A stretch of DNA of 64,000 nt, taken from the NCBI RefSeq assembly GCF_000150275.1, contig NW_002060961.1, positions 249,046-313,045 of the forward strand, in the 5' to 3' direction. Position numbers and translations under genes: made by a program. The notes under the pieces are model-generated. The model was not told where the DNA came from, did not search any database, and was given only the letters and a program-made list of their open reading frames with translations. The stretch is from Trichoplax adhaerens (Eukaryota > Placozoa > Uniplacotomia > Trichoplacea > Trichoplacidae). Numbering within the stretch: the first letter of the stretch is position 1; every line of letters begins with the position of its first letter. This document shows, one piece after another, positions 11,910 to 25,219 of this stretch.

Positions 11910-14900
11910 TTTGTCAACGTTGTTTCTAAATAAGAGCAATAAGTGAATAGGCTAAAAAAGAATAGACAGAATATTCCATATTTACTCATACAACAGGTCA
12001 AGAGAGAGCGAAAAATAAACAGGATTTGAACTTGCTTGCCTCAGATCAAGAATAATTAGAATCATCATCAACATACAGTGAAGTTACGATTCAATGAGTC
12101 ATGAGTGCGATATGCAGTAAAACAGGATAATAACGATAATGACATCAATTACAAGTAATTGGCCTCTGCTGTGTTAACATAAACAGCACACCCAATAGAG
12201 CACAATATCCAATAAATAAAGTAGAGCTACACAGGAGATGCAGTGCCAACGATATTGTACGTAGTATGATATCAAAATCGTAATAGAACTAGTTAATAAA
12301 CGGAAACAAAATTACCAACTTGATCACCAAAAATGGCTGAAATGTTCAAAAAGAGCTACTCACCGATAAAGACGTTTTCGTTATGTCCGTTGTGTTTCCA
12401 CTCTTAGTCGTTTGATACACTGCTCCTAGTAAGCTTACTAAAAGTCTCCTTTATTTAGGATTTACTGCATTTAAATAGTATAGCCATAATAACGTACAGT
12501 TTTATACCCTTATTTTAGTAATCATTACCTTATCATATGCGAACACGTTAGGTGCTGTACAACAAGTTACTGTATTCTTATATACATAACAATGTCCTGT
12601 CAACGATTGACGATTTTATCATTGACAGTTGCAAATGTAAAGAGATGTGGACAGTTTTTCATGTATACTGCATTAAAAGCACATAATTATACATACAAAT
12701 ACTGCCCATTTGATAATTAAAAATAGAAAATGTCACGCCTTAACTGCTAAAATGTCACTTTTGTCTTCATTTTAATTTTCATCTATTGAGCCAAGAAACC
12801 CGGTACCGAACTGGTATACAGTAAATTAGTTCATCAATACCTTTTTCAGATTTTTAATGTAGCCCATGGGATTGTATTCATTGGCCATGATAGGTGACTG
12901 ACAAGGGAAAATTATTATAATCTTTTGGGAGGTTTAATCATTGTACCATAACATGTTTGCATAAGGTTTTACAAATTACCATCCCTTCTCGTGATACAGT
13001 CCATTATTACTACAACGACGACAGGGACCACCCTGATTATCAATTGACAATAAGCCGGGTTGAAAAAAGAATTTTGAAAAATAACTCGCTTATTGTTCGT
13101 CCCTTCCATACTGTACAGTGCATTGCATGGTACTACTTTAAATAACAGAAATATTGGCTGTCAGTATTGGACGTAGTTATAAGAAGTAGAAAAAATTCTT
13201 AGTCCAATAACTTTTCATCGTTAACGATGACTGCTGAGTAGCTGTACTGATTGTAATATCGATAGTATGCAGGTACATCGACACTGATCGGCTCCATAGT
13301 AATATCTATAATAAGCCAAAATGGTATAAACTCTAAAATAATGGCCTTACGCTGCCATGAGATTTCTGAGTTTAACCCTGTGCACTTTGTGAACTTAATG
13401 ATACACCTACGCTATTATAATTTTAATTGACCTTAAAAATGCGCAACATCACTCGAAAAGAGAAGACATGTTTACAATTTTATAGCTCCTCCTACCTTTA
13501 ACTCATGTGATAGTAACAATTTACATTCACTTTTTGCCTGCAAGTTAGTTAATCAACACTATCTACAATCGATAGCATGTGGCACGAGTTCTGGTATTAG
13601 TGATATATCACATTGGGCGTTGCTGTAGCGTTTCGCCTAAGGGTCATATTGCAGATACTGCTTTGCTACTATTCTTATTAAGGTTAAACATGATTAAAGT
13701 CTTATTAGAGCACTGGAAGATCAACTTTACGCGCTACTTTATAGCAGTCTTGGATTTTAAAGGATTGAGGATACTCTACCTACAGTAATGCTTAAATAAG
13801 AATCAAATCGAGTCGAGATCGAGCCGTAAACAAACCTACACGGCTGTCGCTGTGATGAATATTAGAGTATTTACCGCTATGATCGTTAATTTATTAATTG
13901 ATTAGTTAAAATACTTTAATTTCAAGTAAGATCTGCTTGTAAAATCAGTTCAATAACATCAGTACATTTGATATTTGGGTTCTGTGTCATTGCAGGTTTG
14001 GAAGTTTTGCAAATGTAAACGACACGCCCGCATCGTGTATATTGGGTGTCGTTTACCTTGTAGTAGTTTACATTTTGAAATGATGCTGGCATTACTTATA
14101 TACATGAACTATGAAATCGAATTCTAGTCAGTCTTTACTCTATGATACTGCTATACAGTAACATGATCAAAGTGAGTCAAGCTATCGTTCGGAGTTATCC
14201 TAACTTGTGATCGTCACTGGGAACAGGATAGTGAGGATAGACTTTGTAGGTTAAACGGCATTGGCATCTTGTACTTACATACTTAAACAAGACCATCAGC
14301 AACAACGATCATAACAATATGAATAATTAATCATAATAACTGGTCAAATATTGCACGGACTCTTTATCCGTGTATTTATCATAAGTATTGACGATTCTCA
14401 TAACTACTCTTACTATAAACGTTCAGTGAGCAAACTATTACTTCGGCCAATTTTACAAACACAATTAACGACTTTATCGAATTAGCGAATGATGATTAAT
14501 AGAAGCGTATATAATGATAAGATTCATGGAATCCTTTTAAATAGATCTTTATGCCGAATTCAGTATTTTAAAAGTGGATTTTACTACTGATCGACACTGC
14601 ACTACTTCTATTTACAAAACTTTAAAATTGCCTTCATTGCAATTTGAAATCTCATCATCAAAAATGTACTGTATCTACGTGCTTATGCAAGGCAACAGAT
14701 TGTGCGACATGCCCAAGGTAAGATGTTAAAGCGAGCTCATTGTCAACAAATTTGCTGCTTGTATGTAGATTACTTCTAGTTGCTGATGGGGTTTACAGCT
14801 TTTACTGGCAATATTGCTTGGTAATGCGAGCATATTAACTTGAATGATTGAGCAAAGTCGGTACCAGTATCTCACATTTATTCGATACTCCACGAGCTGA

Positions 14901-15786
14901 ATAAACTGAATTCAACCTCCACACAGTAACCCTTTATTTTACGTTATAAAATTGAGGGAAATGTTTAATATTTACGAACTGGCTATAAAGAACATCTTTA
15001 CTCTAAGATAAATTAGAAGCAGTTTTCATGAATAACAATTTATTATGGCAAGTATATTAAGCATTTATGCGGTAACTTGGGCTAATAAGCTAAGCGCCGT
15101 CTCTCTATGTAAAAGGCAATATCGTATGCATTTCTGACGTAATAATAATAGTTTCTACATACATTAGAAAGAGCAAAATGGAATAAAACCGTTCATCTCT
15201 TCCAAAACAATATCATGCGGCATTGATAATATTAATAATAATATATAAGGGAATAATCTTACTCTTGGATTGTATTTATACTTCTATTTGTAATACAGAA
15301 AGTCAGCTTCAACCACGACAATCAATTACAGATACGGTGTATAGAAGCATTCGCTAACTCGATCACAGTTTAAATTGATATAGAAAATTTCTTCTACCTT
15401 ACTTAATGATTTCCATTAAGTCCTGCTTTCTGAAAGCAACATTGAGAAAAGCAATTGATTTTGTTAGCATTTAGCCCGATATACTAAAAGCGATTAATAA
15501 CAGTGAGAAGTTTATTTTTGTAGTAAATATGTATTAACTATTTTATTCGTCTAACGTAAAATGTATATCAACATAGGATGTATCCATAAAATTTTAATCA
15601 ACTCCAAAGAACTGATACTTGAATAATAAATAAATTTATTATTGATCTAATTTATAACGACACATTCCTGCATATGGGTATATGCATCCTCGCAGTTCGG
15701 TGCTTCATTTCAATAGTACTGGTACTACTCTACTATAGCTTAGTTTATAATCTATACTACTAGATCAAAATTTATTCCAGTTATAT
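11910..15786. other. Intergenic DNA between the two ankyrin copies
   Basis: Includes the upstream region of the intact ankyrin gene. The part up to about 12790 matches the upstream region of the second copy (GTTGC-AATGTAAAGAG and TGTCACGC-TT-ACTG words at 12630-12770 versus 20600-20740). The middle, about 12.8-14.9 kb, shows no coding evidence; ORFs at 12957-13145 and 13579-13788 look spurious. From 14950 the 3' flank of the second copy begins. Confidence 0.45.
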
Positions 15787-18700
15787 TTACATATATACCT
15801 TACTCTCTGCTTTAACCAGAATATCCACAATTTCAGATCGGCCTACTTCTACGGCCATATCGTGCGCTTTTTGACCTCCCTATTTAAAATAATTGAAAAG
15901 CTTCAATACCACATATTTGCAGATTCTGCTACTTTACGTATAAATAAAATAACTAAATACGGATACAGTACAGCTAAAATTACATTATATCTTGCCTATT
16001 CATTTAGCTAGCATAATATTGCCAAAGCTCTAAGAATTATATGTAAAGTAACTAGACTTATCATGCAGTTCTTAGAATTAATCTACCTTGCTAACTGCAT
16101 TTAGACTTGCATTATTTCTTAAAAGGAGACGAACACAATCGATGTGCCCTTCCCATACTGCTAGATGAAGAGGCGTATAACCATCCTATCAAAAATTAAC
16201 GCAAGATAATGCCACATTTAATACGATTGTTGTTATTTATCTCCTCTTTAGTCAAGCAGTAAAATACTCGCCCACTACTAAAACATTATGCTACGTAGTA
16301 TACAATACTGTAATTATGGGATTTTTTTATAAATTATAACTAGAATGTAATATGTAGACGATAGTGAAGTAGTAATCTCATTTTCTCATATAGGTTAAAT
16401 AAACTATAAAGCCTTGCAAGGCCTACGGAAAATGAGAGGATGTTGTAACTAAATCGTAAGCATCATTCTACCATACATACATTATCTCTGGCATCAACAT
16501 CAACTTTCTGATTCAAGAGCCATTCTAAGACATCTTTATTGCCTTCAACTGCAGCAAAATGACTTGGCTGATAGTGAAACTAATCAGTAAAATATGAGAA
16601 AAATAATATAAAAATTTCTTTAAAATTTACTATTGTTACGATTGGCAACCACATCTATAAGTTTTTAGGAAAATGTTTGAGGTAATTAAATAGTCATACA
16701 TTTAAAACTTTTTATCAGATAATTTCACATACCCATCCTGGTTGCTTTAGTGCATCAGGATTTCCAGAATAGCGATATAGAATTTAAAAAATTTTTAAGT
16801 TACCCAACGATGATGCTTGATGCAAAGAACAATCCTCTATCGCCTGAAATATAACAATTATTGTCATAATTATCATATGGAAAAATTCTATTATCATCTA
16901 CACTGTTTACGCCATTTAAATGAAGTTACCCATTTACTCTACGATATCAGAACGTTATTGAATATTATAATTTTAATAACATTTATCTATTACTACACTA
17001 TTATCAACTCTAGCCATTCTCAGCTATGATAATAAATATGTGAACGGTATAGATTACATCGAACCTATCCATTGAAAATGTTATTACTGGATGGTGATAA
17101 TTTCAGATTGTAGCAGTGACATCGATCATAAGTATCAGAATATTCACTGTGCAATGAAGTAATTTTATAACTCTGAGGGTAATAACGAATAATCCTAAGC
17201 AAAATATAAGTAAATTTGTGAATTCTATAAATTTTACTATTAATAGTCTTTTCTCTAGTTCACAACTGATGATTTATGATATGCATATATGTCATACTGA
17301 GACAGCAGCACTTGTACACAGGGCAATACTAATACTGGATATTTTGAAAAATATAACTCTACTGTAGATGACGATCTTGAATGATAAATTTTGTATGCTG
17401 TCTTCTTGTCCTTCACATTTAAAGCATTCTATAACCATACTAATTGCATTGAACCATTAACGATATCAGCGCTATGAGTAGTGTAAGCTACGTTACGTAA
17501 TAGTTACACGAATTAATACGGTTAACTAGCCAGTATAATAATATTTATTGTATACTATTAATCAGATAAATAGTAATTCTGAATGCAATAGTATTAATAA
17601 CAGTTTATGTTCTATCAATCTAAAGATATGATATTATATTTAGTTTGATGTCATAATTGACTCATGTATTTGGTCAAATTTCTAAGTCAATTGGCAAATT
17701 GAGAAACCTTAAAGAAAATTTCAACTAAATTGAACTGGTATCCGCTTAAATATATAGCAGCTATACCTACATTTTCATATAAGGGATCTGCGCCATTTTT
17801 CAGTAGTAGCTCAACTCCTACTGTATCATCTTCATACACACATTTTTGTAAGGCACTGTTGTTGTTAGCATACTATCACCATATGAACGCAAAATAAGAG
17901 AATTAGAATTATTCAATTTTTTATATTTTACATATAATGATAGCGACGAAAAAGAATGAGTAATTATTTTTATACATCATATAAATTCAAACATAGCATT
18001 ACATAGATCTTTAAAGAAAGCAATATCTTCCTTTTGAGCTGCTGTAAAAATTTCACTTGCATCTGGTTGCTTTCCATTCTTAAGAAAAAGTGAATGAAAA
18101 TTAGGCAACCCGTAAATTAGCATCTACAATCCTTGGCAAACTGACAATTTACATGTCAAGTACGTATATCATTTTCTGTGAGTTAAGGGTGACACATATC
18201 ACATTATACTCTCAGCGAGCAATTTAAAATTATTCCGTAGAAAAACTACGTCACAGTATCAAAGAGAACAATATCAAAAATTAATACTACAGCCTACGCA
18301 TAGTCTTGTAATCTATTCGGTGAAAGATCTTCACGTATTCCTTTTCAACATATGCCATTTTTACGGAGAAAAACCGAAACAAGATATGCGCGTATATGCT
18401 AGTATAATATATGAGTATATGTGCATGGTACATTCTGTTGTAAATTAAGTTTATCATGCGTTTTTTATAGATATTTTGTTTGTAATATAGGAATATACTA
18501 CTTCCTTCTGGCTAAAGTTATTCTTTTATGGCTATCATTTGACAGCTAATTAAGCGATCATAATATTAACAGAATTTGACGTAGAGTTAATACTAATATT
18601 GTATTATACTAGGAACTCTTATCAAATAGAATATCCTAATGCCATAGCACATAAATAGAACTGGATGTGCAACTAACTATGTAGAAAATTAAAATCAATA

Positions 18701-20119
18701 GCGCTATTTCATTAAGAGCTTGCTTAACTATACGAATCGATGAAAACACTAATTAGCACACATAGATGCTACTATAAGCGTCGATCATGAAAACAATTAA
18801 TTCTGTACTTTTGATAGAATGATTACTATAATTAGTATTAAAATTAATAAATAATCTATACTGCACACTAGTTGACTACACGATTTGGTAGGACATTATT
18901 TACTGACTGAACATCCTGAGGGCTCTCGGCAGTATATAGTAAACTACAGTAAAGTAATTAGCAATATTTATGCAGATTAAGCAAGAGCATGTAATGTTTA
19001 CCTAAAGAATTAATGAAGAGACTGCATATTTATATGGTAATGACGCTGATCTTTTAACCGCGCATTAATAGGAAGCTACCCGAGTCAATTAAGGTCTACA
19101 CAGTATTTTATTGTGTGTCTTGCTGACCTAGACGTATGTTACTCAATGATCAATTTGACTGTATGCAGTGTATTCAAAATTTTAAGAGTATAGTAGATTA
19201 AATATATAATAATGACAAGAACTTTTGAAGATAGAGTAATTAATATTTCCTTAGTAGACATCGAGAATAACAGTAATGAGAGACGTGAGAGATAAATGAA
19301 AAGTGATATTATCGACTAATTTGACGATCACTACTTAAGGGCCGTTGAATCACTTTCAGTGTACAGTAGTAGGAAGAGAAATTTTCTTTTTCTTTAGTCT
19401 GTGGTAAATCATGATAAACTTTAGGCCACATAGAAATCGAATAAACGATTTTTTCATATCACTAAGGCAATAAAATAAAAAGGTTTCTTCCATTGCTAAA
19501 GCAATAAAATCAAATTTCTTTTTATCTATATGACTGATTGATAATTTAGTACAATAACTATTGCATAACTAAATAATTTATATTCCTATATAGGTACTTT
19601 TCGTTCTATTCATTTGTTGTGCCGGATATTACAGAATATAAAGTAGAAAGGTCCGGTAAAATTGTCAATAAATTGACTTTGGCTATTAAAGCGAGTACAG
19701 TAGTGATCGGATGGCAAACCGTACGAAATATCATCACCGTCCTATTAACCAGAAACTACGGACAGATTACTGCTGCACTACGAGTATTTAACGAATTTTA
19801 AGCTACAATTTAGACTTATGCAAAAAGTAAAAGAAAGATGAGTATGGAATAGAAACGAGGTAAACGACCATCAATTAGCAATATGATTATGGTACTCTTC
19901 CTCAGTGCAGTCGATGTAGATTGGAAGTATAACTAACGAAAGAGGGAACCATGCTGTGCTAATATATCTAGAGGTGTTGTAGTTAAAAACAAATCCATTT
20001 ATTGTTAATCTACATGTTACATAAACGGACGATTAAAAAGACTCGATACCCAACACCTGTTTTCACTTTATATCTGGTTTGGAACTTACCGTAGCGTTTG
20101 TGTTTGAAATGGTTCGCAT
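15787..20119 (-). pseudogene. Tandem duplicate of the ankyrin-repeat gene, disrupted
   Basis: Equivalents of all seven exons are present in the same order: 20090-20119 (MRTISNTNAT), an eroded exon 2 at about 18008-18069, 17771-17872, 16733-16843, 16481-16579, 16087-16185 and 15787-15879 (ending SKVYM-stop). Five of the coding exons have exactly the same length as in the intact copy. Two lesions are visible. Exon 4 has an in-frame TAA at 16784-16786 where the intact gene has a lysine codon. Exon 2 has lost its second half and donor and has a purine-rich acceptor. Exons 1, 3, 5, 6 and 7 remain open with good splice signals. Since every intron is phase 0, skipping exons 2 and 4 would keep the frame, so a shorter product cannot be excluded. 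Most likely a decaying duplicate. Confidence 0.75.
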
Positions 20120-22929
20120 ATTTAACGTTCTATTCGGGTGACAAAGAAGCATGAAACAGTCCAACGCAGAGAAGATTAGCTCACAGCTAAAGGTGGGAAG
20201 GAAAAAAATGGGGTGTTAATTCAACAGTTACAACGTTGTAACCGTATAATATTATTGGCTGTTAATAAACGATAAATATATGCATCATAAACATAATTGG
20301 AGTTACTTCCAAATTGTACGATATACAAATGGATATTGTTCTAGCGACAATGATGTCTAATAGTTAGATTCTGGTGCATTAAGTATAAGAGTAAAGTTGG
20401 ACAGAGCATGAAGAGTAAATAGAGAACATATCCATGTTGTGAGTTGTATTATTTTACAGCTACTAAACTGTTATTGGACCAATTAACTTATCCAAATAAG
20501 AATATCAATTCAATTGCGAATAAATCTTTACCAAGCTTAATCTATTGACCAATATTCTTGTCGCTATGTCTGATCAATGATTTACTCTATGTTATTAATA
20601 GTTGCCAATGTAAAGAGCTTGGAGTAGCTGATTCTGAGTTCTATGATACAGTTTAAAACAAAATGCAGCCATCCAGCTGGCTAAAATTAGAAATTGTCAC
20701 GCTTTGACTGTTAACAACAACATAATGTCATCTTTTTTATTTTTTGTCTTTCTTCATTTGTGTTATCATGTAATAAGAACTTTACAAGGATGTAAACAAC
20801 TCAGTGGCGACGTAAATTACAATAAAATGATAGACTGATTACTTTTCCAATCTGAAATATAATGCTGGTACCAATCAGGTTAGCGCATTGTATTTCAAAA
20901 GAAGGTAAACGTATTGTGCTGTAGGTTGTAAAAGCAATCAGTCTTTTATTATTTTATTGTAACTGATGAATATGTGATTCTATTTACTTCTAATAATCGC
21001 CAAGACTTCTTCTACCTTAATGTCATGTGGTTATATTATAACATGAACAATAAACGAAACTCCCTCCTTCAAGAATTACTACTTAATGTCCATTTTTCAA
21101 AAGTAACCTTTTTCGCCGTTCATCAGTCGCGATAGTTTCTATCTTTATCTTTTTATTGGAAAAATAATGTATCTCTGTTATGGACTACCTTTCCAGTAAT
21201 GTCGATATTAAATGGTAGCTTTCATCTTCTTGCTTTTTAAATGCTGACGTTTACATATCCTTCAATGATTAGATGGTCTGTAGATTTATCTAGCTGCATG
21301 CATTCGTACACTGTCGGGTTGCCATTTACAAACTGTGACTATTACATCAGTAATGTTATGATGTGTATGCTCACAGTAGTTCTCTTAGCAATAGTAATAA
21401 TGAATGGCAGTAGTTTAGCTATTCGAAGATAAATATCTGTGTTATAATACTAAAGGTTGCTACATTAAAAATTTCATTTTAATTTTGAATCATGCCTCGT
21501 ATAGTTTAAGTAAAGGCAAGACTTTAACTGAGTTCATAATGTACTCGAAATATTTCGAGTGAGATATCATGATAGGATTACTTGCTTTACCCTAACTTGA
21601 TTTATTTCACTTTATTTTTGAAGTTTTTGCATATAAAATAGTAACGGAAAAAATTAAATCGTAGGTGAGCTTCTATTTCGCTTTCTGTTATAGTAAATTC
21701 TTCCTTACAGTGCAATTATTTAGCAAAATTGTACAAGACGTGTTGACTACTTATCTACGAAACGATAATAGAGATGAGTAGTCTGTCAGACAGATCAAGA
21801 TGGAATAATTATTTAGATTTTCCGCTTGCGATTAACATAGGTAGTCGGAACAATCTCATACCCCTATTAAAGACTGAATATCTTTTCATAGTGTTGCCTT
21901 ATTATAGCAGTGTTGAATAGTAGAAATAAAGCTAAATTAACAATAAACTACAAATTATTACTATCCACAATTTTATTTACGTATGTATGCTCTACATGCA
22001 CACATTAACCGCTAAAAGAGAATACAGCAATACAGTAGGCCATGGAATTACTTTTCGTCAATCAATTGCAGTATAAGTACACTATGACTACTAGTGCTTT
22101 AAGTAAGTAGAATATTTTACTTTTCTATCAATTCAACAATCAAAGACATAATGAGACTACGAGAATTATTTGCAGACTGTTATGATGATATAGCACTTGC
22201 CTATACTAGTGCGATTTTTACCCTATCATCAGGCCAGTCAAAAATGAAGAACAACTGTTGCATTACCTGTTGGTCTATTTGAGTAACAAATAGTAGCTTT
22301 TAGACCATATTTAACATACTAATAGAGTATTACTTTTGTAGAAACAGTAAGGAATCATGCAAATCGGCAGACAAGGTGTCTCTGATGGCGCGCAATCGTC
22401 CATGTTTCCCTTCAACGTAGTTACGACGGTTATGGAAAACGGCACCCGAATTTGAAATATTGTATATGCGGTATATACTTGAATATTTACAAATAGTCAG
22501 GTATCTATGCTTATACTATACTGTATCAGGATTATTGCGAAATTTAATTCGATTATATCATGTAATATGAGAAGAAAATTGGGAAGACAATTCCATATAT
22601 ATTAGATAGACAGTATAATAACTTGCATAATCAATGTCAATGTCAAGGTCTATAATTTGATCTAATCTATGCGTATATGCGTAGATTAATGATAATTATA
22701 AATAATTCATATTCAACTGCTTGTCGGTCAATAATGCAATAGCGCATTATACGTACATATGTAGTATGTACAGTATATGGTAAAAGTTGACAGTACTAAA
22801 GACTCATAAAGGTAATAAGCAAACCTCTTTGATGATCGATCGGGAGTAAGTCAAGCTACTTCTTTAACAAACCTTAAATTAATAGATTTAAATTCTGCGA
22901 TCAATTATATGTAGCTACATGAGTACTTT
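20120..22929. other. Intergenic DNA, no supported gene
   Basis: The first ~650 bp are the upstream half of the ankyrin duplication. Beyond about 20770 there is AT-rich sequence with scattered short ORFs (for example 21241-21432) that have no family features. Nothing else was identified. Confidence 0.45.
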
Positions 22930-24045
22930 TCAATAAATTGCCACTGGAATAATAAACTAATACTACAATGAGGCAATAAAAGCAAGATCGTTATAGATGA
23001 TAAAGACAAACGAACATTAGTTAAACACAAAACAGGTATAATTATCCCTGGTTAACATTTTTTTTATAGCTACTTACTAAGACATAAATACCGAACGTAG
23101 TTAAAACCAATTTGAAATGAACTATTTGAAATTTTACTTTAACCCAACAGATAGTTATGTTATCATCAGACATTGAAGTCGATAAATGTACTGCCAGTTT
23201 CTTATAAAGGCCTTAGTGAATCACTTCAACTTAGTAATATCATCATCAATATTTCAAATCAATGCTAGCTGGCATAGAACTTTTCACACTTAAATAATTT
23301 CATTGAGCTCGTTAATTAAGAACACTATTAATACTTTATACTTACTAATAAACACCTTTCAAGTAAGTAAAACTTTAGCATCAAATATTAATTCTACCGA
23401 ATTCCATCCGTAAGTTAAATACTTCAATTGATCTAAAACTACTTCTCTTTAATTATAATGTAATCTAACATGATTGATTTCAATTCATGCATATTGTACC
23501 GCTTACTGTAATTTATACTAAAGAAAAGTCTTGGAAATACTTATTTCTTACTGTAAACTAATAGATTGTAAATTGTAAGATCAAACGGACACAGTTACAA
23601 TAATATGCTAATACTACAATGACGCAACATAGCCAAGATTGCTGCACATAACAAGGACAAATAAAGATTAGTTAAACCCAAAACAGGTACAGTTATCTCT
23701 GTCATTTCATTTATTACCACTTGTTAAGATATAAAACCATATTTGAACGAATTATTTCAATTCTTACTTGACCAAAACAGATACCTTTATTGTCATCAAA
23801 CAATGACTTAGATAAATGCTGTACATTCCCAATTTATTACATAGACTTAGTAAATCGTCTAAATTTGTATTATCAGGAGAATATTTCAAACCAATGCTAG
23901 CGGGCATAGAGCTCCTCTTAGGTAAATAAATCCACTGAATTAATTAACAACACCATTAATAGACCTACTAATAAACACGTTTTAAGCATATGAAACTCGA
24001 ACATAGAATATTGAATCCAGCGTACTCCATCCATAAAGTGAAGCA
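22930..24045. repeat. Diverged tandem duplication, two ~480-bp units
   Basis: Units at about 22930-23420 and 23575-24045 share many blocks in the same order: CTAATACTACAATGA, AGTTAAAC-CAAAACAGGTA, TCATCA-ACA-TGA, TTTCAAA-CAATGCTAGC-GGCATAGA and the CTAATAAACAC block. The offset drifts from 651 to about 632 bp because of indels. The unit at 23.6-24.0 kb keeps an open minus-strand frame where the other has stops. Confidence 0.65.
23558..23907 (-). CDS. Candidate two-exon mini-gene of unknown function
   Basis: On the minus strand an ATG at 23907 opens 41 codons (starts MPASIGLKYSPDN) ending at 23785 before GTATCT. After a 143-bp candidate intron ending TGTGCAG, a phase-compatible exon at 23641-23558 encodes 27 residues with a strongly hydrophobic stretch (LCCVIVVLAYY) and a TAG stop. 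The predicted product of 68 residues would have one membrane segment. The duplicate at 22.95-23.28 kb matches in sequence but its first exon is interrupted by TGA codons. No known family was recognised. Chance open frames are a real alternative. Confidence 0.2.
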
Positions 24046-25219
24046 ACAACAACAATATTTATCACTATCTTGTTGATCATACAAAGACAGTATGCCCACA
24101 GCTCAATAGAAAACTGTATGGAAAAGATTTTATAATACAACAACACCATGATTTAAGCGTATAAGTGAAACAACTTTCCGTATATTCTTCTATTCCAAAG
24201 AACAGAGGCCAGCTTTGTATGTATTTTACAACTGATAGAGCCAGCAGTACACAGGATTACTTAATTTGAACTAAAAATGATCTTTAATCATGGATCCACT
24301 CTCCATGAATTGGTTACCGTAAATCAATCAAATAAGTTAGAACATCTTGGTATACAAAAGATGTTCGAGCCACATGCTAGTTACTGTAATAAAGAGTTTC
24401 AATATCCTATTTTAAGTAGAAATGATATAGAGCATAAAGAGCATTCATATCAGTTTTAAATATTTCAATTTCTATCGTGATGACTTTACTCTACTTCAAT
24501 CTTGATGAAATATGGGCAAGTCCTAATAATTAAGTGAAGACTTATTAAAGCTGCAGATATCTAGGTTTTCAGATTCAAGTGTCATTAAAGCGACGAAGAA
24601 GAGTACTTACATATAGAGCCAATTTACTTACAGTTAACAATCTTCAGTAAGATAGTGATGCAAAATAGTAGATGAATCTATAATTTATATTTAGGAATTT
24701 GCTCGTTCGACCATGATTAGAATTAGTCCCCAGATAGCCATTCTTACATCTATTGTTAAAACTCTTTCTTGTAAGGCTATTTACTGGAGAGAAATTTTAT
24801 ATTGCAGTTTCATTACAAGATATAGAAATCTTTCACTTGGAAAAGGATGCACTTGTATTGTAGTATCATGCGTGTAATAAGCAATAAAAGTGCGAGTAAT
24901 AGAAACTTTGTTGCAAGTTATTCACAGTAACATTGCAATGGTGTATCCTCCTTTAAAGCACATCCCATGTACAATTACTGTGCCAGTCGTCATTATTAGT
25001 CATTGATACTTAAGTGTTAAATAGCTCCATTACTAGTGTATATATATGTTATGGTATATATAAATAAAATTGCAAACTTTATCATTTTTAGATCGGAAGG
25101 GCCCTCGGTCAATGAAGTACATTGATTTGGTTGGCTTTATGATAAAATGATAAACTGTCTATCTCCATCTTGACTTATTCAAGGATAAACAAATGAATTT
25201 CTGTATCAACACAAGTCAT
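24046..25219. other. Intergenic DNA, no supported gene
   Basis: AT-rich. A short plus-strand ORF at 24277-24459 has no domain or splice-consistent partner. The right end is the 3' flank of GT31 gene B, with no obvious minus-strand AATAAA close to the stop. Confidence 0.45.
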
